The notes below the pieces were generated by a model. That model had not been told where the DNA came from. It ran no database searches and saw only the letters and a program-made list of their open reading frames with translations. A stretch of 53,332 nucleotides of DNA from Leptospira sp. GTDB taxonomy: Bacteria; Spirochaetota; Leptospiria; Leptospirales; Leptospiraceae. Of this stretch, positions 44,440-53,332 are shown one piece after another (position 1 is the stretch's first letter; each line of letters begins with the position of its first letter). The stretch lies in the NCBI GenBank assembly GCA_009991425.1, contig JAACWH010000039.1, positions 1-53,332 on the forward strand, in the 5' to 3' direction. The translations under genes and the position numbers were made by a program.

Positions 44440-45399
44440 GTGAAAGTCACTCTACATGGTGTAAGGGGTTCTATTCCGGCTCCTCTAAAAAATAAAGAAT
44501 ATAAGGAAAAGACCTTAGAAATCTTACACCTATTTTCCCATTCTAGCTTTCGAAACACAGGGGATTTGAAATCTTTCTGGCAGACATTACCGCCACATTT
44601 ACGTTATACGGCTGGTGGAGACACTACCTGTGTCTCCGTGGTTTCTGAATCAGGAAATACCTATGTAATTGATTTTGGGACTGGTGCAAGGTCTCTGGGA
44701 GATGAACTAGTTCCTAAGATTTTAGCATCAAAAGAAAATTACATTCTAGATGTATTCATCACTCACACGCATTGGGATCATATCCAAGCTATCCCTTTTT
44801 TCAAGCCGCTCTATTTCCCCAATGTAACAATTCGATTTCATTCACCATATCCTGATCTAGAAGATAGATTGATTAAACAGATGGAGAAAGAATACTTTCC
44901 TATAGTATTCCATTCTACTTCTTCTAAGAAAGAATTCCATCTTTTCCAACCAGGGGATGTTTTGGAATTAGAAGATGGCAAAATAAAAGTGGAAGTCCAT
45001 CCTTTAAAGCACCCAGGTAATTCCTATGCATACAAATTTATAGAAAATGGAAAACGATTTATATTTGCTACGGATGCAGAATTCACAGGGGAAGATCTAG
45101 AATATATTCGTGGTATCTCTTCCTTTTTTGAAAAGGTTGAACTCTTAGTCTTGGACTCTCAATATACATTAGATGAATCATTTGCAAAATTTGATTGGGG
45201 TCATACTGCTTATACTATGGCAGTTAATATTGCTACCCAATGGAAGGTTAAGAACCTGGCTTTAACTCATCATGAACCAGCTTATGATGATAAAAAAGTT
45301 TTTGGAATATGGGAAGATGCAATAGAACACAAAAGCCATTTAAAAACCAGTAAAGTAAAAATCCATCTTGCAAGAGAAGGAATGAGTTTTAAAATTTAA
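44440..45399 (+). CDS. metallo-beta-lactamase-fold hydrolase
   Basis: 319 residues; the start codon is GTG. MKVTLHGVRGSIPAP and YTAGGDTTCVSV are family openings. The metal site HTHWDH (His109-His114), HPGNSYAYKF and FATDAEF supply the remaining ligands. It belongs to the large family of MBL-fold hydrolases and phosphodiesterases related to RNase Z; the substrate is not assigned. It is cytoplasmic. The penicillin-binding-protein gene follows 15 bases downstream, so they are co-transcribed. The role may be in nucleotide or RNA handling rather than antibiotic resistance. Confidence 0.88.
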   Translation: MKVTLHGVRGSIPAPLKNKEYKEKTLEILHLFSHSSFRNTGDLKSFWQTLPPHLRYTAGGDTTCVSVVSESGNTYVIDFGTGARSLGDELVPKILASKENYILDVFITHTHWDHIQAIPFFKPLYFPNVTIRFHSPYPDLEDRLIKQMEKEYFPIVFHSTSSKKEFHLFQPGDVLELEDGKIKVEVHPLKHPGNSYAYKFIENGKRFIFATDAEFTGEDLEYIRGISSFFEKVELLVLDSQYTLDESFAKFDWGHTAYTMAVNIATQWKVKNLALTHHEPAYDDKKVFGIWEDAIEHKSHLKTSKVKIHLAREGMSFKI

Positions 45400-45414
45400 T
45401 TGTATTAGGACTAT

Positions 45415-47835
45415 ATGAACGATAGCAAGAAGCTCTCAATAACTTTAGGAATATTTTTCACCATAGCAGTATTAGGTGGTCTTTTCTTCGGGTATATCAT
45501 TGCAGAGGTCTCGGAAGGAAAGGAGCTCACGAAGCTTGCTACTTACCAACCTACAACTCCAACTAAACTTTACGATATCAATGGTGTCATGTATGCAGAA
45601 CTATATAGGCATAAACAAGAACTCTTAAAATTTGAAGAAATCCCGCCTCATGTTATAAATGCTTTCCTTTCCGTTGAAGATGATAATTTCTATAACCATT
45701 TTGGGATAGATTTCAAAGCAATAGTTAGAGCAAGTGTTGTGAATCTTATCAACTTGCGAATTGTTCAGGGTGGATCTACTCTAACTCAACAGTTAGCTAA
45801 AACGATATTACAAGATCGTAAAAAAACATTTGCTCGAAAATTTATTGAAGCATTGCTTACCTTGCAAATCGAACAGGAATACGCCAAAGATGAAATTTTA
45901 GAGGTTTATTTTAATTTAATTTATTTAGGTCATGGAACAACGGGACTTTCGAGTGCTGCCTCAGTTTACTTTCAAAAGGATGTGCGCGATCTAGATATAG
46001 CTGAAGCGGCCCTACTTGCTAGGCTTCCTAAGGCTCCTGTCAAATACTCTCCTTTTAAAAATCCAGATATAGCTCGCTCGGCACACAAAGATGTTCTACG
46101 TCTTATGGCAAAATACGGCTATATATCTGAAGACAGTGTAAATATTCTTCATGAAGATTTCTGGAGAAGATACTGGCCGGTTGTAATAACTCAATCCCCC
46201 TCTAGATCTACTCGTGGCACTCGTTTAAACCGAGCTCCTTATTTTACAGAATGGGTTCGTTACAATTTAGAAAAAGAATTGGGTGATGAATTGGTTTATT
46301 CAGGTGGGCTTAAAGTTTATACTACAGTTGATATTCGTAAGCAAGAAATTGCAGAAGAAGAGTTAAGACTTGCTCTAAAAGAACAGGATAAAATCTCGTT
46401 TGGAATTAGCAACCGTTATGTGGGAGGAGCTGACAAGTCTCTCGTTGGACTGTATAATTTATTCGGAACAATTTTTCCAGTAGGTGTTCCTTACATTACA
46501 AGTTTAGATGATAAACAGCTATTTAGACAATCCTTAGAAGGTAGTCTTTCTGATTCCCTAGAATTACTAAGCATTCTTACGCCTGATGAAAATTTACATT
46601 CTTCTATTAAAGAATTTAAAAAATTATCTGCTGTATTTTCGAGAAATTTACATGTGGAAGGGGCTTTTATTACTATCGACCATAGAACGGGTTATATAAC
46701 AACTATGGTTGGTGGATCAAAGTTTACTCCTAAGAACCAATTCAATCGTGCTATGCAAGCAAGACGTCAAACAGGTTCCTCTTTCAAACCTTTTGTCTAT
46801 GCAGCTGGAATTAATGAACGTGCGGTTGGTTCTGGTACTGGCATGATGGACGCTCCTTTAACTACAATTACTGAAGAAGGTGAAGGCTGGTCTCCCCAAG
46901 ATATATCGGGAGATTTTAGAGGGATGGTTCCATTAAACAGAGCATTGAGTTTATCATTAAATATTGTCTCTGTTCAGGTCTTGCTTAGAGCAGGAGTGGA
47001 CGCGGTTATTGATTTTGCAAGTAAGGTGACAAAAGTTCCCAAGCAAAGATTCCCCACAGGTCCTGCACTTGCTTTGGGAGTTGCTGAGCTTACTCCTTTT
47101 GAAATGGCAACTGGTTATTCGATTCTTGCCAATCGCGGGAAAAATGTAATCCCGTTTACTGTTCGTTATGTGGTTGATCAAAGTGGAAATATCCTTTTGA
47201 ATAAGGAGCTAGAAATTCGCCAAGAACTCGCAAGGCAAACTGAGGATGGTAGTATCCAAATTATTCCAGAAGGCACAGCTTATATCATTAAGCAGATGTT
47301 AATTGGTGTTGCAAACGGAGGAACTCCGACAGCCGCCCTTAGAGGAAATCAATTTGGTTCTAACTACAAAGGGGAATCTGGAGGTAAGACAGGATCAACA
47401 TCTTCTTATACCAATGCATGGTATTGTGGTTTTGACCCCCAACTCACCTCTGTTGTCTACATGGGATTTGATAAAAGTTCATTATCTCTAGGCAAGGGGC
47501 AAACAGCAGCAGCTCTTTCGGCACCTATTTGGGGTCGAGTCTATCGTCGTTTTTATGAAGGAAAATCGTATCCATCTTTTAAGGATAATCCTGATCCATT
47601 TCCAGAAGACGTAGTTAAAGGTGGAGTCTGTGGCTTTAATGGGCTTGCCCCTAACGAAAATTGTCCTGGAGGAAGCAATCTTTACTTGAAACCAATCACA
47701 GTAGGTGGAAGAACTTTAGCAGTTCCTGGAAACCGCCAATGCGATGGTGATAGAGACCATTACAGATCTATGGATATAATGGACTTCTTAAAGAATGAAT
47801 ATGAATTCACAGATGAGGAAATTGGAAAAGAGTAA
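45415..47835 (+). CDS. class A penicillin-binding protein (PBP1A-type)
   Basis: 806 residues. An N-terminal membrane anchor (8-30) is followed by a glycosyltransferase domain with the catalytic Glu88 in [23 protein letters not shown] and [10 protein letters not shown]. The transpeptidase domain has all three motifs: SSFK (Ser455), SLN (514-516) and KTGST (658-662). It polymerises and cross-links peptidoglycan at the outer face of the inner membrane. It follows the MBL-fold gene by 15 bases and ends in a strong terminator. Confidence 0.95.
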   Translation: MNDSKKLSITLGIFFTIAVLGGLFFGYIIAEVSEGKELTKLATYQPTTPTKLYDINGVMYAELYRHKQELLKFEEIPPHVINAFLSVEDDNFYNHFGIDFKAIVRASVVNLINLRIVQGGSTLTQQLAKTILQDRKKTFARKFIEALLTLQIEQEYAKDEILEVYFNLIYLGHGTTGLSSAASVYFQKDVRDLDIAEAALLARLPKAPVKYSPFKNPDIARSAHKDVLRLMAKYGYISEDSVNILHEDFWRRYWPVVITQSPSRSTRGTRLNRAPYFTEWVRYNLEKELGDELVYSGGLKVYTTVDIRKQEIAEEELRLALKEQDKISFGISNRYVGGADKSLVGLYNLFGTIFPVGVPYITSLDDKQLFRQSLEGSLSDSLELLSILTPDENLHSSIKEFKKLSAVFSRNLHVEGAFITIDHRTGYITTMVGGSKFTPKNQFNRAMQARRQTGSSFKPFVYAAGINERAVGSGTGMMDAPLTTITEEGEGWSPQDISGDFRGMVPLNRALSLSLNIVSVQVLLRAGVDAVIDFASKVTKVPKQRFPTGPALALGVAELTPFEMATGYSILANRGKNVIPFTVRYVVDQSGNILLNKELEIRQELARQTEDGSIQIIPEGTAYIIKQMLIGVANGGTPTAALRGNQFGSNYKGESGGKTGSTSSYTNAWYCGFDPQLTSVVYMGFDKSSLSLGKGQTAAALSAPIWGRVYRRFYEGKSYPSFKDNPDPFPEDVVKGGVCGFNGLAPNENCPGGSNLYLKPITVGGRTLAVPGNRQCDGDRDHYRSMDIMDFLKNEYEFTDEEIGKE

Positions 47836-47879
47836 TATACAATTTCTTAGACAAACCAATATCGTTTTGCTTACTTTCT

Positions 47880-47926
47880 ATACAATTTGATGGATATTCG
47901 TATCAAATTGTATTTCTATATTTTAT
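47880..47926 (+). terminator. rho-independent terminator of the PBP gene
   Basis: A perfect 12-bp stem, ATACAATTTGAT (47880-47891) with ATCAAATTGTAT (47902-47913), 10-base loop, followed by the T-rich TTCTATATTTTATTTC. It lies 45 bases after the stop at 47835. Confidence 0.8.
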
Positions 47927-48035
47927 TTCTTTCTTATTAATCTGAATCTCTTGCCTTGCAAGAGGCATATTGTAATAATTAAAGGCAATCTGTATCTGGC
48001 ATAGTTCTTGCAATTAATAAGGCAAGAGGTCGCAG

Positions 48036-48515
48036 ATGAAATCATTCCATTCTAAGTTATTTTCCATTTCATTACTTTTAGTTTTTTTACTGTCAACATC
48101 CCAAGCAGGAGCTAGTCTTTTCGCTAATGAAGAATTTGATGAAGTAGAAGATGAGGTAAATGCATTAGTAGAAAGATTTGATAATTCAGTTTTAGTGGAG
48201 ATTTCCAACCGTTTGATTAAAATTGCATCAGAAGAAGATCTTGATAGAGATTACTATAATGCGATAAAGCATTTTAGGCAGGGTCTTAGACTGAGAGAAA
48301 AATTGAATTTAAATTCAACTAAGAGTTATGCAAATATTTTATTGCTAACCTCAATGACTGAACATAATTTTGGTGCATCCTGCGATGCCAAAGAGCATGC
48401 AGAGCAAGCTAAGAATTTATACCAAAAATTGAATCATGAAAAAGAAGCAAAGCTTGCAGATGAAGGAATTCTTGAATATCGAAACGCTTGCCTAGTAATG
48501 GTTGTTAATGGCTAA
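48036..48515 (+). CDS. exported helical protein (TPR-like), unknown function
   Basis: 159 residues. The N-terminal ~28 residues form a signal peptide (SLLLVFLLSTSQAGASLFA). The mature part is helical, with two TPR-like repeats (YYNAIKHFRQGLRLREKLNL and CDAKEHAEQAKNLYQKLN), which usually mediate protein binding. The ribosome site AAGAGG is clear. It converges on the 48512-49231 gene with a 4-base overlap at the ends. No family is assigned; a periplasmic adaptor role is only a suggestion. Confidence 0.7.
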   Translation: MKSFHSKLFSISLLLVFLLSTSQAGASLFANEEFDEVEDEVNALVERFDNSVLVEISNRLIKIASEEDLDRDYYNAIKHFRQGLRLREKLNLNSTKSYANILLLTSMTEHNFGASCDAKEHAEQAKNLYQKLNHEKEAKLADEGILEYRNACLVMVVNG

Positions 48516-49231
48516 TTGGATTTAGGTCGGGAGATTGTATTCCATTTCCCGCCTTCCATTTTATAATGTTCCCCTATATAGGTTTTTTTACAGCCAATGC
48601 AGACTTTAGCTTCAGAATCTTGGAATGATTCAACCCAATCATAAATTGGTTTTATAACTACTTCGCCTTTTTCGTTAGCGAAACCCATCTTATCATCTTG
48701 AATCATTCGATAATAACCCTCTGAGATTGGATCAGGTCCATTATCAAAATTAAAAACTTCGTGAAGAATTCCTTTGTCCTTTTGAAAAGCAACCCAACCT
48801 ATTTTAGTAAGTAAAAAACTGAGTTTGTTTTTATTATATTCGGGAGAAGATTCAAAAACAGAAATATGGTAGGACAAAATTTCTTTCTTCGGAATACGAC
48901 ATTCATAATCTATGAATTTAAAACCAGCAATGGGAGATGATTCTTTTTTCTTGTTGGACTTTTCAATTCTTGTCTTTTCTGAGACTACATCGCAGGAATA
49001 CTTTGATATTTCCTCTGGAGATTTCCCATATACAGATTGAAATTCTAAAAGAGAGTAGTTGTAATTTTTATAGACTGCAGATTTTACTTTTCTGCCTGGT
49101 TTCAAAATAACACTGTCATTGTTAATTACGATTTCTGGATTAGAAATAATTTGAACAGAGTCTTTAGCAATTAAATTAACTGTAGTACTAATAAAAAAGA
49201 ATCCTATTGCGAGTATGGAAAGAAATTTCAT
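48512..49231 (-). CDS. exported WG-repeat-like protein of unknown function
   Basis: The start at 49231 gives a proper signal peptide (MKFLSILAIGFFFISTTVN) after the ribosome site AGGCGG; the longer frame to 49264 adds a non-signal prefix. 239 residues. Near the C-terminus GYYRMIQDDKMGFANEKGEVVIKPIYDWVESF matches the WG-repeat pattern (xGxxNxxGxxVIxPxYD) found in many bacterial surface proteins. Cys pairs (CIGCKK) occur near the end. It lies downstream of the MBOAT gene on the same strand, convergent with the TPR-like gene. Confidence 0.7.
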   Translation of the reverse strand: MKFLSILAIGFFFISTTVNLIAKDSVQIISNPEIVINNDSVILKPGRKVKSAVYKNYNYSLLEFQSVYGKSPEEISKYSCDVVSEKTRIEKSNKKKESSPIAGFKFIDYECRIPKKEILSYHISVFESSPEYNKNKLSFLLTKIGWVAFQKDKGILHEVFNFDNGPDPISEGYYRMIQDDKMGFANEKGEVVIKPIYDWVESFQDSEAKVCIGCKKTYIGEHYKMEGGKWNTISRPKSN

Positions 49232-49309
49232 GGTTTGCCGCCTATTTTTGTGATTCCCAAACAAATTATATATTGAAATAAGTTATTCGGAAAAATATTT
49301 TCTAAGTAA

Positions 49310-50731
49310 TCAAAACTGGAAATAAATGAAATCCTTCCCATTTTCTCCAAAAATCCCTAATAATAAAAGTATCACTACGCCAAAAATTGGTAAAAGAATA
49401 TCTTGGAATTTTTTTAATTTTTGGTAAAAGTAGGGGTGTTTTTGAAATACATTGAAGATCATAGTCAACGCTAGGAAGCTTAAGATCTCATCTATTCTAT
49501 CTAAAGTAATTCCTTGAACTGGGAACCTTGCTAGACCTGAGAAATAATCTATAGCAGCAGATACAGACTCAGTACCATTAGCGCCACATCTAAAGAAAAT
49601 CCCAGAAACAGAAAAAATCACGAATGTAAGTATGATTTTCAATGGAGTAAGAAATTTATTATCAAGGAAGGATTCCTTTCCTATGAGCTTTTGCAACCAG
49701 CGTTCGATTGCAATGAAGCTTCCTAAGAAAGCTCCCCAAAGGACAAAATTTATATTAGCACCATGCCAAAGTCCACCTAAGGTATTTGTTATAACTAAAT
49801 TCCAATTGGATCTAGCAAAACTTGCTTTTCCACCACCTAATGGGATATAAATATAATCTCTAAGCCAAGTCGATAAAGTCACATGCCATCTTGTAAATAG
49901 ATCCCTCATTGAGCTTGCAAGCAGTGGGCCGTAGAAATTTTCTGGAATTTCGTAACCAAGTAAGTTAGCTGAACCCCTTGCTATGTCTGTATATCCACTA
50001 AAATCACAGTAAACCTGACAGGCAAAACCAAACAAGGTGATCCATAAAGAATAGGGATCATATTGAGATGGTGACAAATACAAAGGTGAAATGATAATCG
50101 CAATATTTTCAGCAATTACAACTTTCTTAAACAATCCTCCTATGATCAGGAATAATCCCTTTTTCATACGATCTGGATCGATCGTTGGATTATTCATCTG
50201 AGGGAGAAAATTATCCGTTCTCATAATTGGCCCTGCAATCAATTGAGGAAAGAAGAATATAAAAAGAAAATAATCATAAAATGTGATCCGCTCTTTAGCC
50301 TGTCCTCGATGGATATCAATTTGGAGAGCGATCAATTGAAAAGTATAGAAACTTATAGCTAAGGGTAGAAGAATGTCCCATTCACTTGAGAATGTTTTAA
50401 CAGATTGGCTTCTAGTTAGAAAATAAATGGAATCAGTGAAAAAGTAAAAATATTTAAATATTCCTAAATTGATTAGGTTCAAGATTATGATGTACTTAAT
50501 TGAATTGTTTGTATCTTCTTTTTTCTCCTTTTTATTCCAAAGATAAGATGAATACCAATAGTTTCCTGCAACCACAGCAATAAAATGAAAGAGAAAAGGA
50601 ACACTGAAATAAGCATAAAACAAAATAGAAGCGATAACAATAGTTAATTTCTTGCCTGTTTGATTCACATTCCAATAAATTAGGTATGTGAAAGCAAACA
50701 AAAAGAAATAGGGTAGAGAATTAAATAGCAA
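49310..50731 (-). CDS. MBOAT-family membrane O-acyltransferase (AlgI-like)
   Basis: 473 residues with about ten or more membrane helices. The MBOAT catalytic His is in the GGLWHGANINFVLWGAFLG segment, and YCDFSGYTDIARG is the second family hallmark. AlgI/DltB-type MBOATs pass acyl groups from the cytoplasm to periplasmic polymers (alginate, peptidoglycan, teichoic acid, lipid A sugars). The partner SGNH/AlgJ-type protein is not next to it; the adjacent upstream gene is an SppA peptidase, which ends exactly one base before this gene begins. The acyl acceptor is unknown. Confidence 0.9.
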   Translation of the reverse strand: MLFNSLPYFFLFAFTYLIYWNVNQTGKKLTIVIASILFYAYFSVPFLFHFIAVVAGNYWYSSYLWNKKEKKEDTNNSIKYIIILNLINLGIFKYFYFFTDSIYFLTRSQSVKTFSSEWDILLPLAISFYTFQLIALQIDIHRGQAKERITFYDYFLFIFFFPQLIAGPIMRTDNFLPQMNNPTIDPDRMKKGLFLIIGGLFKKVVIAENIAIIISPLYLSPSQYDPYSLWITLFGFACQVYCDFSGYTDIARGSANLLGYEIPENFYGPLLASSMRDLFTRWHVTLSTWLRDYIYIPLGGGKASFARSNWNLVITNTLGGLWHGANINFVLWGAFLGSFIAIERWLQKLIGKESFLDNKFLTPLKIILTFVIFSVSGIFFRCGANGTESVSAAIDYFSGLARFPVQGITLDRIDEILSFLALTMIFNVFQKHPYFYQKLKKFQDILLPIFGVVILLLLGIFGENGKDFIYFQF

Positions 50732-51721
50732 TTACAAGCTCCAAAGGTAGAAGAATTTAGCAGTAGAACTAGGAGTTATTATTTTCTCTAAAAGATTTTC
50801 TTTATTCTGATCAAGATTGGCTTGGTAGATATTTTCAACCTTACCAGATCCTCTAGTATATGTAATGATTCTTGGTTGGTCGTTATTAGATCTTTTTATA
50901 TAGTTGCCATGACGCATTAGCTGTGGAACTAAATCTTCAAAATAACCAATATGATCAACCAATCCTAATTTCTTTGCTTGTACTCCTGTAAAAATTCTAC
51001 CATCACAAAGTGGTTTCAATTGCGACTCAGTCATTTTGGGTCTACCCTTTTTCACAACATCAAAGAAACGCTCGTACATACTGTTCACAATTCCTTGTAG
51101 TATGCTTCTTTGTTCGGGACTAAGTTCTTGGAGTGGAGAGCCAATAGCCTTGTTGTTCCCAGATGTAATTGACTGATCTTTTACACCAATTTTGTCTAGT
51201 CCTTCCTTTACGTTGATTCCTTGTAGAACTACTCCAATAGAACCTGTAACGCTAGTTGGATGAGCAGTTACTATATCAGTTGCCATTGCAATGTAATAAG
51301 CTCCACTTGCTCCAACATCGACAAACATTGTCATCACTGGCTTGTTTGATTTACGTTTGAATTCCATTATTTCGTGATAAATTATATCAGAGGCAGTTAC
51401 TGTGCCACCAGGCGAATTTATTTTTAGGATAACTGCTTTTACATCTTTGTCTTCTTGGGCACGTTTTAGATTTTCTTTGATTACTGAAATAGGAGATTCA
51501 GATTTTATTCCAAAAAAGCTTTCTCTTGTCTCATCCGATATGACTCCGTTTATGGATATCATTGCGATTTTATCATCATCTTTACCTTGGATCACTACTT
51601 CTTCCAGATTTGGAAATCCTGTTTTTCCGATAGGAAGAACAGAGAAAAATGAAATACAATTGTTCAAATTGAGTGCAAGCAATAGCGCAAGGGAAAAGGA
51701 GATTTTACGGATTGATGTCAT
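50732..51721 (-). CDS. sppA: signal peptide peptidase SppA-type S49 protease, lipoprotein-anchored
   Basis: 329 residues, the short single-domain SppA form. It has a lipoprotein-like signal (LALLLALNLNNC, Cys22). The catalytic Ser/Lys dyad is Ser139 in DVGASGAYY and Lys191 in SGNNKAIGSP, and GSIGVVLQG is the substrate-binding block. It removes remnant signal peptides or digests membrane peptides at the periplasmic face. The gene ends where the MBOAT gene begins, so they form one transcript. The aldose-epimerase-like gene is divergent. Confidence 0.92.
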   Translation of the reverse strand: MTSIRKISFSLALLLALNLNNCISFFSVLPIGKTGFPNLEEVVIQGKDDDKIAMISINGVISDETRESFFGIKSESPISVIKENLKRAQEDKDVKAVILKINSPGGTVTASDIIYHEIMEFKRKSNKPVMTMFVDVGASGAYYIAMATDIVTAHPTSVTGSIGVVLQGINVKEGLDKIGVKDQSITSGNNKAIGSPLQELSPEQRSILQGIVNSMYERFFDVVKKGRPKMTESQLKPLCDGRIFTGVQAKKLGLVDHIGYFEDLVPQLMRHGNYIKRSNNDQPRIITYTRGSGKVENIYQANLDQNKENLLEKIITPSSTAKFFYLWSL

Positions 51722-51806
51722 AATTCCGTTTTAAAGGGTGATTGATTGGCTTCAATCTTTTTTGCAATCAAATTGAAAAACTCCGCTCAAATACGTCCAA
51801 TCAGTG

Positions 51807-52760
51807 ATGGCTAAACCAAGCTATTTACTTACAGAGAGATCCTTATTCTCCTTTCTGCCTGATAAAGGCTGCCAATGGACCGAACTATTATTACAAATCC
51901 CTACGGAATTGGAAAATGAAGAATCTATTTCGCTAATAAATGGATACGAGGAAGAGAAAGGCTTTTTCTCTTCGGGAAATTTTTGTATGTTTCCTTGGGT
52001 AAATCGCATGTGGCCAAATAGTTTTATAAAACAAAAAGAATTGCAAAATCTTTCTTCATCTTTGGACTCTGACCTTGCATTGGATGGAAATGGTTTCCCA
52101 TTGCACGGAAGAATTTTTGGAAATCAATGGAATCAAACGAAACAGGAGAATCAATTTTATCTTGATTATTTAGATCCAATTCAGAATCGAAAATGTCGAA
52201 TAGAGCAAAGTTTTGACTTAGGTAAATCATCTCTTACAACTAATATTAGGATAAAATATCTAGAACCGGAAGCTTGGATTTATTCTTTAGGATACCATCC
52301 GTACTTTCAATTGCCATTTGGTAATGTAGATGATTGGATAATTGAGTTACATGGCGCAGTTCATTCTGTTCCATTAGATCGAAATTGCTTTCCGATTCGA
52401 GAATATTTAGATGATATAACTTCCCTTCCAATACCGTCTCTAAAAGTTATTCCGTTAAATGGTATTCATTTGGATCATTTATACTACTTCTCGGAGGGAT
52501 TACAAATTTCTTTGTACCATCCTGAACATAAGTTTGCTCTTTGGATTGAATCTTTTCCGAACAATTTGTTCGATAATTTTTCATTCTGCCAAATTTATAC
52601 ACCAGACAATCGAAAAAGTATTGCGATAGAGCCTATGCTAACACCTGGTAATTTTGAAACATTATATAACAAATATTTGTTAAGAAATTTTCAAAAAAAA
52701 GAAAAAAGTTTCCAATTTTCTTTACAACTAAAGTCAAACAAAAAGAAAGTAAAAAAATAG
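51807..52760 (+). CDS. aldose 1-epimerase-like protein
   Basis: 317 residues from ATG 51807 (a GTG at 51804 is an alternative). It has the galactose-mutarotase-like beta-sandwich: CMFPWVNRMWPNSF, NGFPLHGRIFG (substrate His), LGYHPYFQLPFG (catalytic His) and SIAIEPMLTPGNF (catalytic Glu). It would interconvert alpha and beta anomers of a sugar or bind a sugar. Sequence drift from canonical GalM is noticeable (a long Lys-rich C-terminus, SNKKKVKK). It is divergent from sppA and followed 27 bases later by a small helix-turn-helix gene. Confidence 0.82.
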   Translation: MAKPSYLLTERSLFSFLPDKGCQWTELLLQIPTELENEESISLINGYEEEKGFFSSGNFCMFPWVNRMWPNSFIKQKELQNLSSSLDSDLALDGNGFPLHGRIFGNQWNQTKQENQFYLDYLDPIQNRKCRIEQSFDLGKSSLTTNIRIKYLEPEAWIYSLGYHPYFQLPFGNVDDWIIELHGAVHSVPLDRNCFPIREYLDDITSLPIPSLKVIPLNGIHLDHLYYFSEGLQISLYHPEHKFALWIESFPNNLFDNFSFCQIYTPDNRKSIAIEPMLTPGNFETLYNKYLLRNFQKKEKSFQFSLQLKSNKKKVKK

Positions 52761-52787
52761 AACTATTCTAAAAATTTAAAGGTATCA

Positions 52788-53000
52788 ATGAGCACAGAAC
52801 AAATCACTAAATCAATTAAAGAAATAAGTAAAAACATTCTAGAAATAAAATATTTCGCAGAGAAAAAAAATACTAGCAGAACATCTGTTTACCGAGCTCT
52901 TCAGGATAAGAAATTAAATGAAGTAATATTAGGTAAAAATTCTCGCTTCATTGTAATGGATGATTCAGCTAAAAAATGGAAGCCTGGAAGACAAAGCTAA
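52788..53000 (+). CDS. small helix-turn-helix DNA-binding protein
   Basis: 70 residues. A predicted helix-turn-helix occupies residues ~17-46 (ILEIKYFAEKKNTSRTSVYRALQDKK), followed by a short beta wing (NEVILGKNSRFIVMDD) and a basic end. This resembles excisionase or MerR-like single-domain DNA-binding proteins. It follows the epimerase-like gene by 27 bases. It converges with the partial gene at the right edge. The target is unknown; a phage- or plasmid-type origin is possible, but there are no other mobile-element genes beside it. Confidence 0.6.
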   Translation: MSTEQITKSIKEISKNILEIKYFAEKKNTSRTSVYRALQDKKLNEVILGKNSRFIVMDDSAKKWKPGRQS

Positions 53001-53001
53001 T

Positions 53002-53332
53002 TCAAGTTAGCCACCGACTATTTATTGGAATTAGATCCAAGGTATTTGGATCTAATTTATATCTACCACCGGGAATAAAGAATAAAGAATTTATTTTCTC
53101 ATAACTGCCCTTATTTGGAATTAAGAGTTTTTTTAATGAAGAAAAGCGAGAAGCCGAATCAAGACTTATATCCCCAACATCCCAAGATCCAATTTCTAAA
53201 TTTTGGTTTTTAAATCTCAAATTCAGTCTGGGATTTTTAAAATCAATTTTAATATCTAAAGAAAGTTTTTTACGATACAATTTTAGTGAAGAACAAAGGT
53301 TTTCTATTTCAATATGAGAATAGTCGCTTCCT
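53002..53332 (-). CDS. C-terminal part of a protein of unknown function (5' end outside window)
   Basis: The frame is open to the right edge, so a start of TTG at 53280 is only an internal codon. The visible 109 residues contain alternating basic and hydrophobic beta-strands (KKLSLDIKIDFKNPRLNLRFK) and a Gly/Pro-rich end (FIPGGRYKLDPNTLDLIPIN). The pattern fits a beta-rich envelope or AsmA/translocation-type domain, but no family can be assigned from this part. Confidence 0.6.
   Translation of the reverse strand, partial: GSDYSHIEIENLCSSLKLYRKKLSLDIKIDFKNPRLNLRFKNQNLEIGSWDVGDISLDSASRFSSLKKLLIPNKGSYEKINSLFFIPGGRYKLDPNTLDLIPINSRWLT

Noticed and set aside
47948..47964. CTCTTGC-CTT-GCAAGAG hairpin after the PBP terminator
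   Set aside because: A 3-base loop and no T-tract; a stronger terminator lies just upstream, so this is probably incidental.

Overview
The window is an AT-rich bacterial chromosome segment, most likely from a Leptospira species. The strongest evidence is a lipoprotein with a putative Ig domain followed by a DUF1554 lectin-like domain (14352-15341). Other pointers are several short spirochaete-type lipoproteins, an ACR3-type arsenic operon, and the many Leptospira-like genes of unknown function. A KatG-type catalase-peroxidase fits an environmental lineage, but this is inference. I saw no rRNA, tRNA, CRISPR array or insertion sequence. Both ends cut through genes.

Layout. 1-9000: the 3' part of an alpha/beta hydrolase; a membrane-protein gene that looks frameshifted; a thioesterase; a membrane protein and a divergent TetR regulator that share two matching 16-bp operator-like sites; katG; a short RecQ; a membrane protein whose 3' end is duplicated 4.9 kb downstream. 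9000-13300: a one-direction cluster of MarR regulator, isochorismatase-fold hydrolase, two pirins, a small unknown protein and two NTF2-fold proteins. It looks like a stress or aromatic-compound response unit. 13300-13570 is a graveyard of gene fragments, followed by two lipoprotein genes.

15600-22830 (+): DAHP synthase and UDP-glucose dehydrogenase, then the most unusual locus in the window. This is a tight three-gene unit: an SPFH/band-7 coiled-coil protein, a NAD kinase of the mitochondrial NADK2-like type, and an 808-residue protein. The 808-residue protein joins a nicotinamidase-like domain lacking its catalytic residues, an aminoglycoside-phosphotransferase-like kinase domain and a KAP-like dual-specificity phosphatase. 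I do not recognise this combination as a described system. Two NAD-related folds plus a kinase and a phosphatase beside a membrane-scaffold protein suggest a nucleotide- or phosphorylation-based signalling or conflict device.

22890-26080 (-): arsR, acr3, arsC and an exported rhodanese. 26460-29570 (+): glycerol-3-phosphate dehydrogenase, a YhhN protein and an unknown protein. 29630-31710 (-): acetoacetyl-CoA synthetase, then a small lipoprotein with its own terminator.

32500-44360 (-): a long, closely packed housekeeping run. In transcription order it is rhomboid protease, lipoate ligase, small membrane protein, etfB, etfA, lolA-like, unknown 628-residue protein, trpS, comEC, rsmA and a sterol-desaturase-family protein. 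It ends at a strong terminator. 44440-53332: a metallo-beta-lactamase-fold hydrolase and a class A penicillin-binding protein with terminator, small exported proteins, an SppA/MBOAT pair, an aldose-epimerase-like protein, a small helix-turn-helix protein, and a partial unknown gene at the edge.
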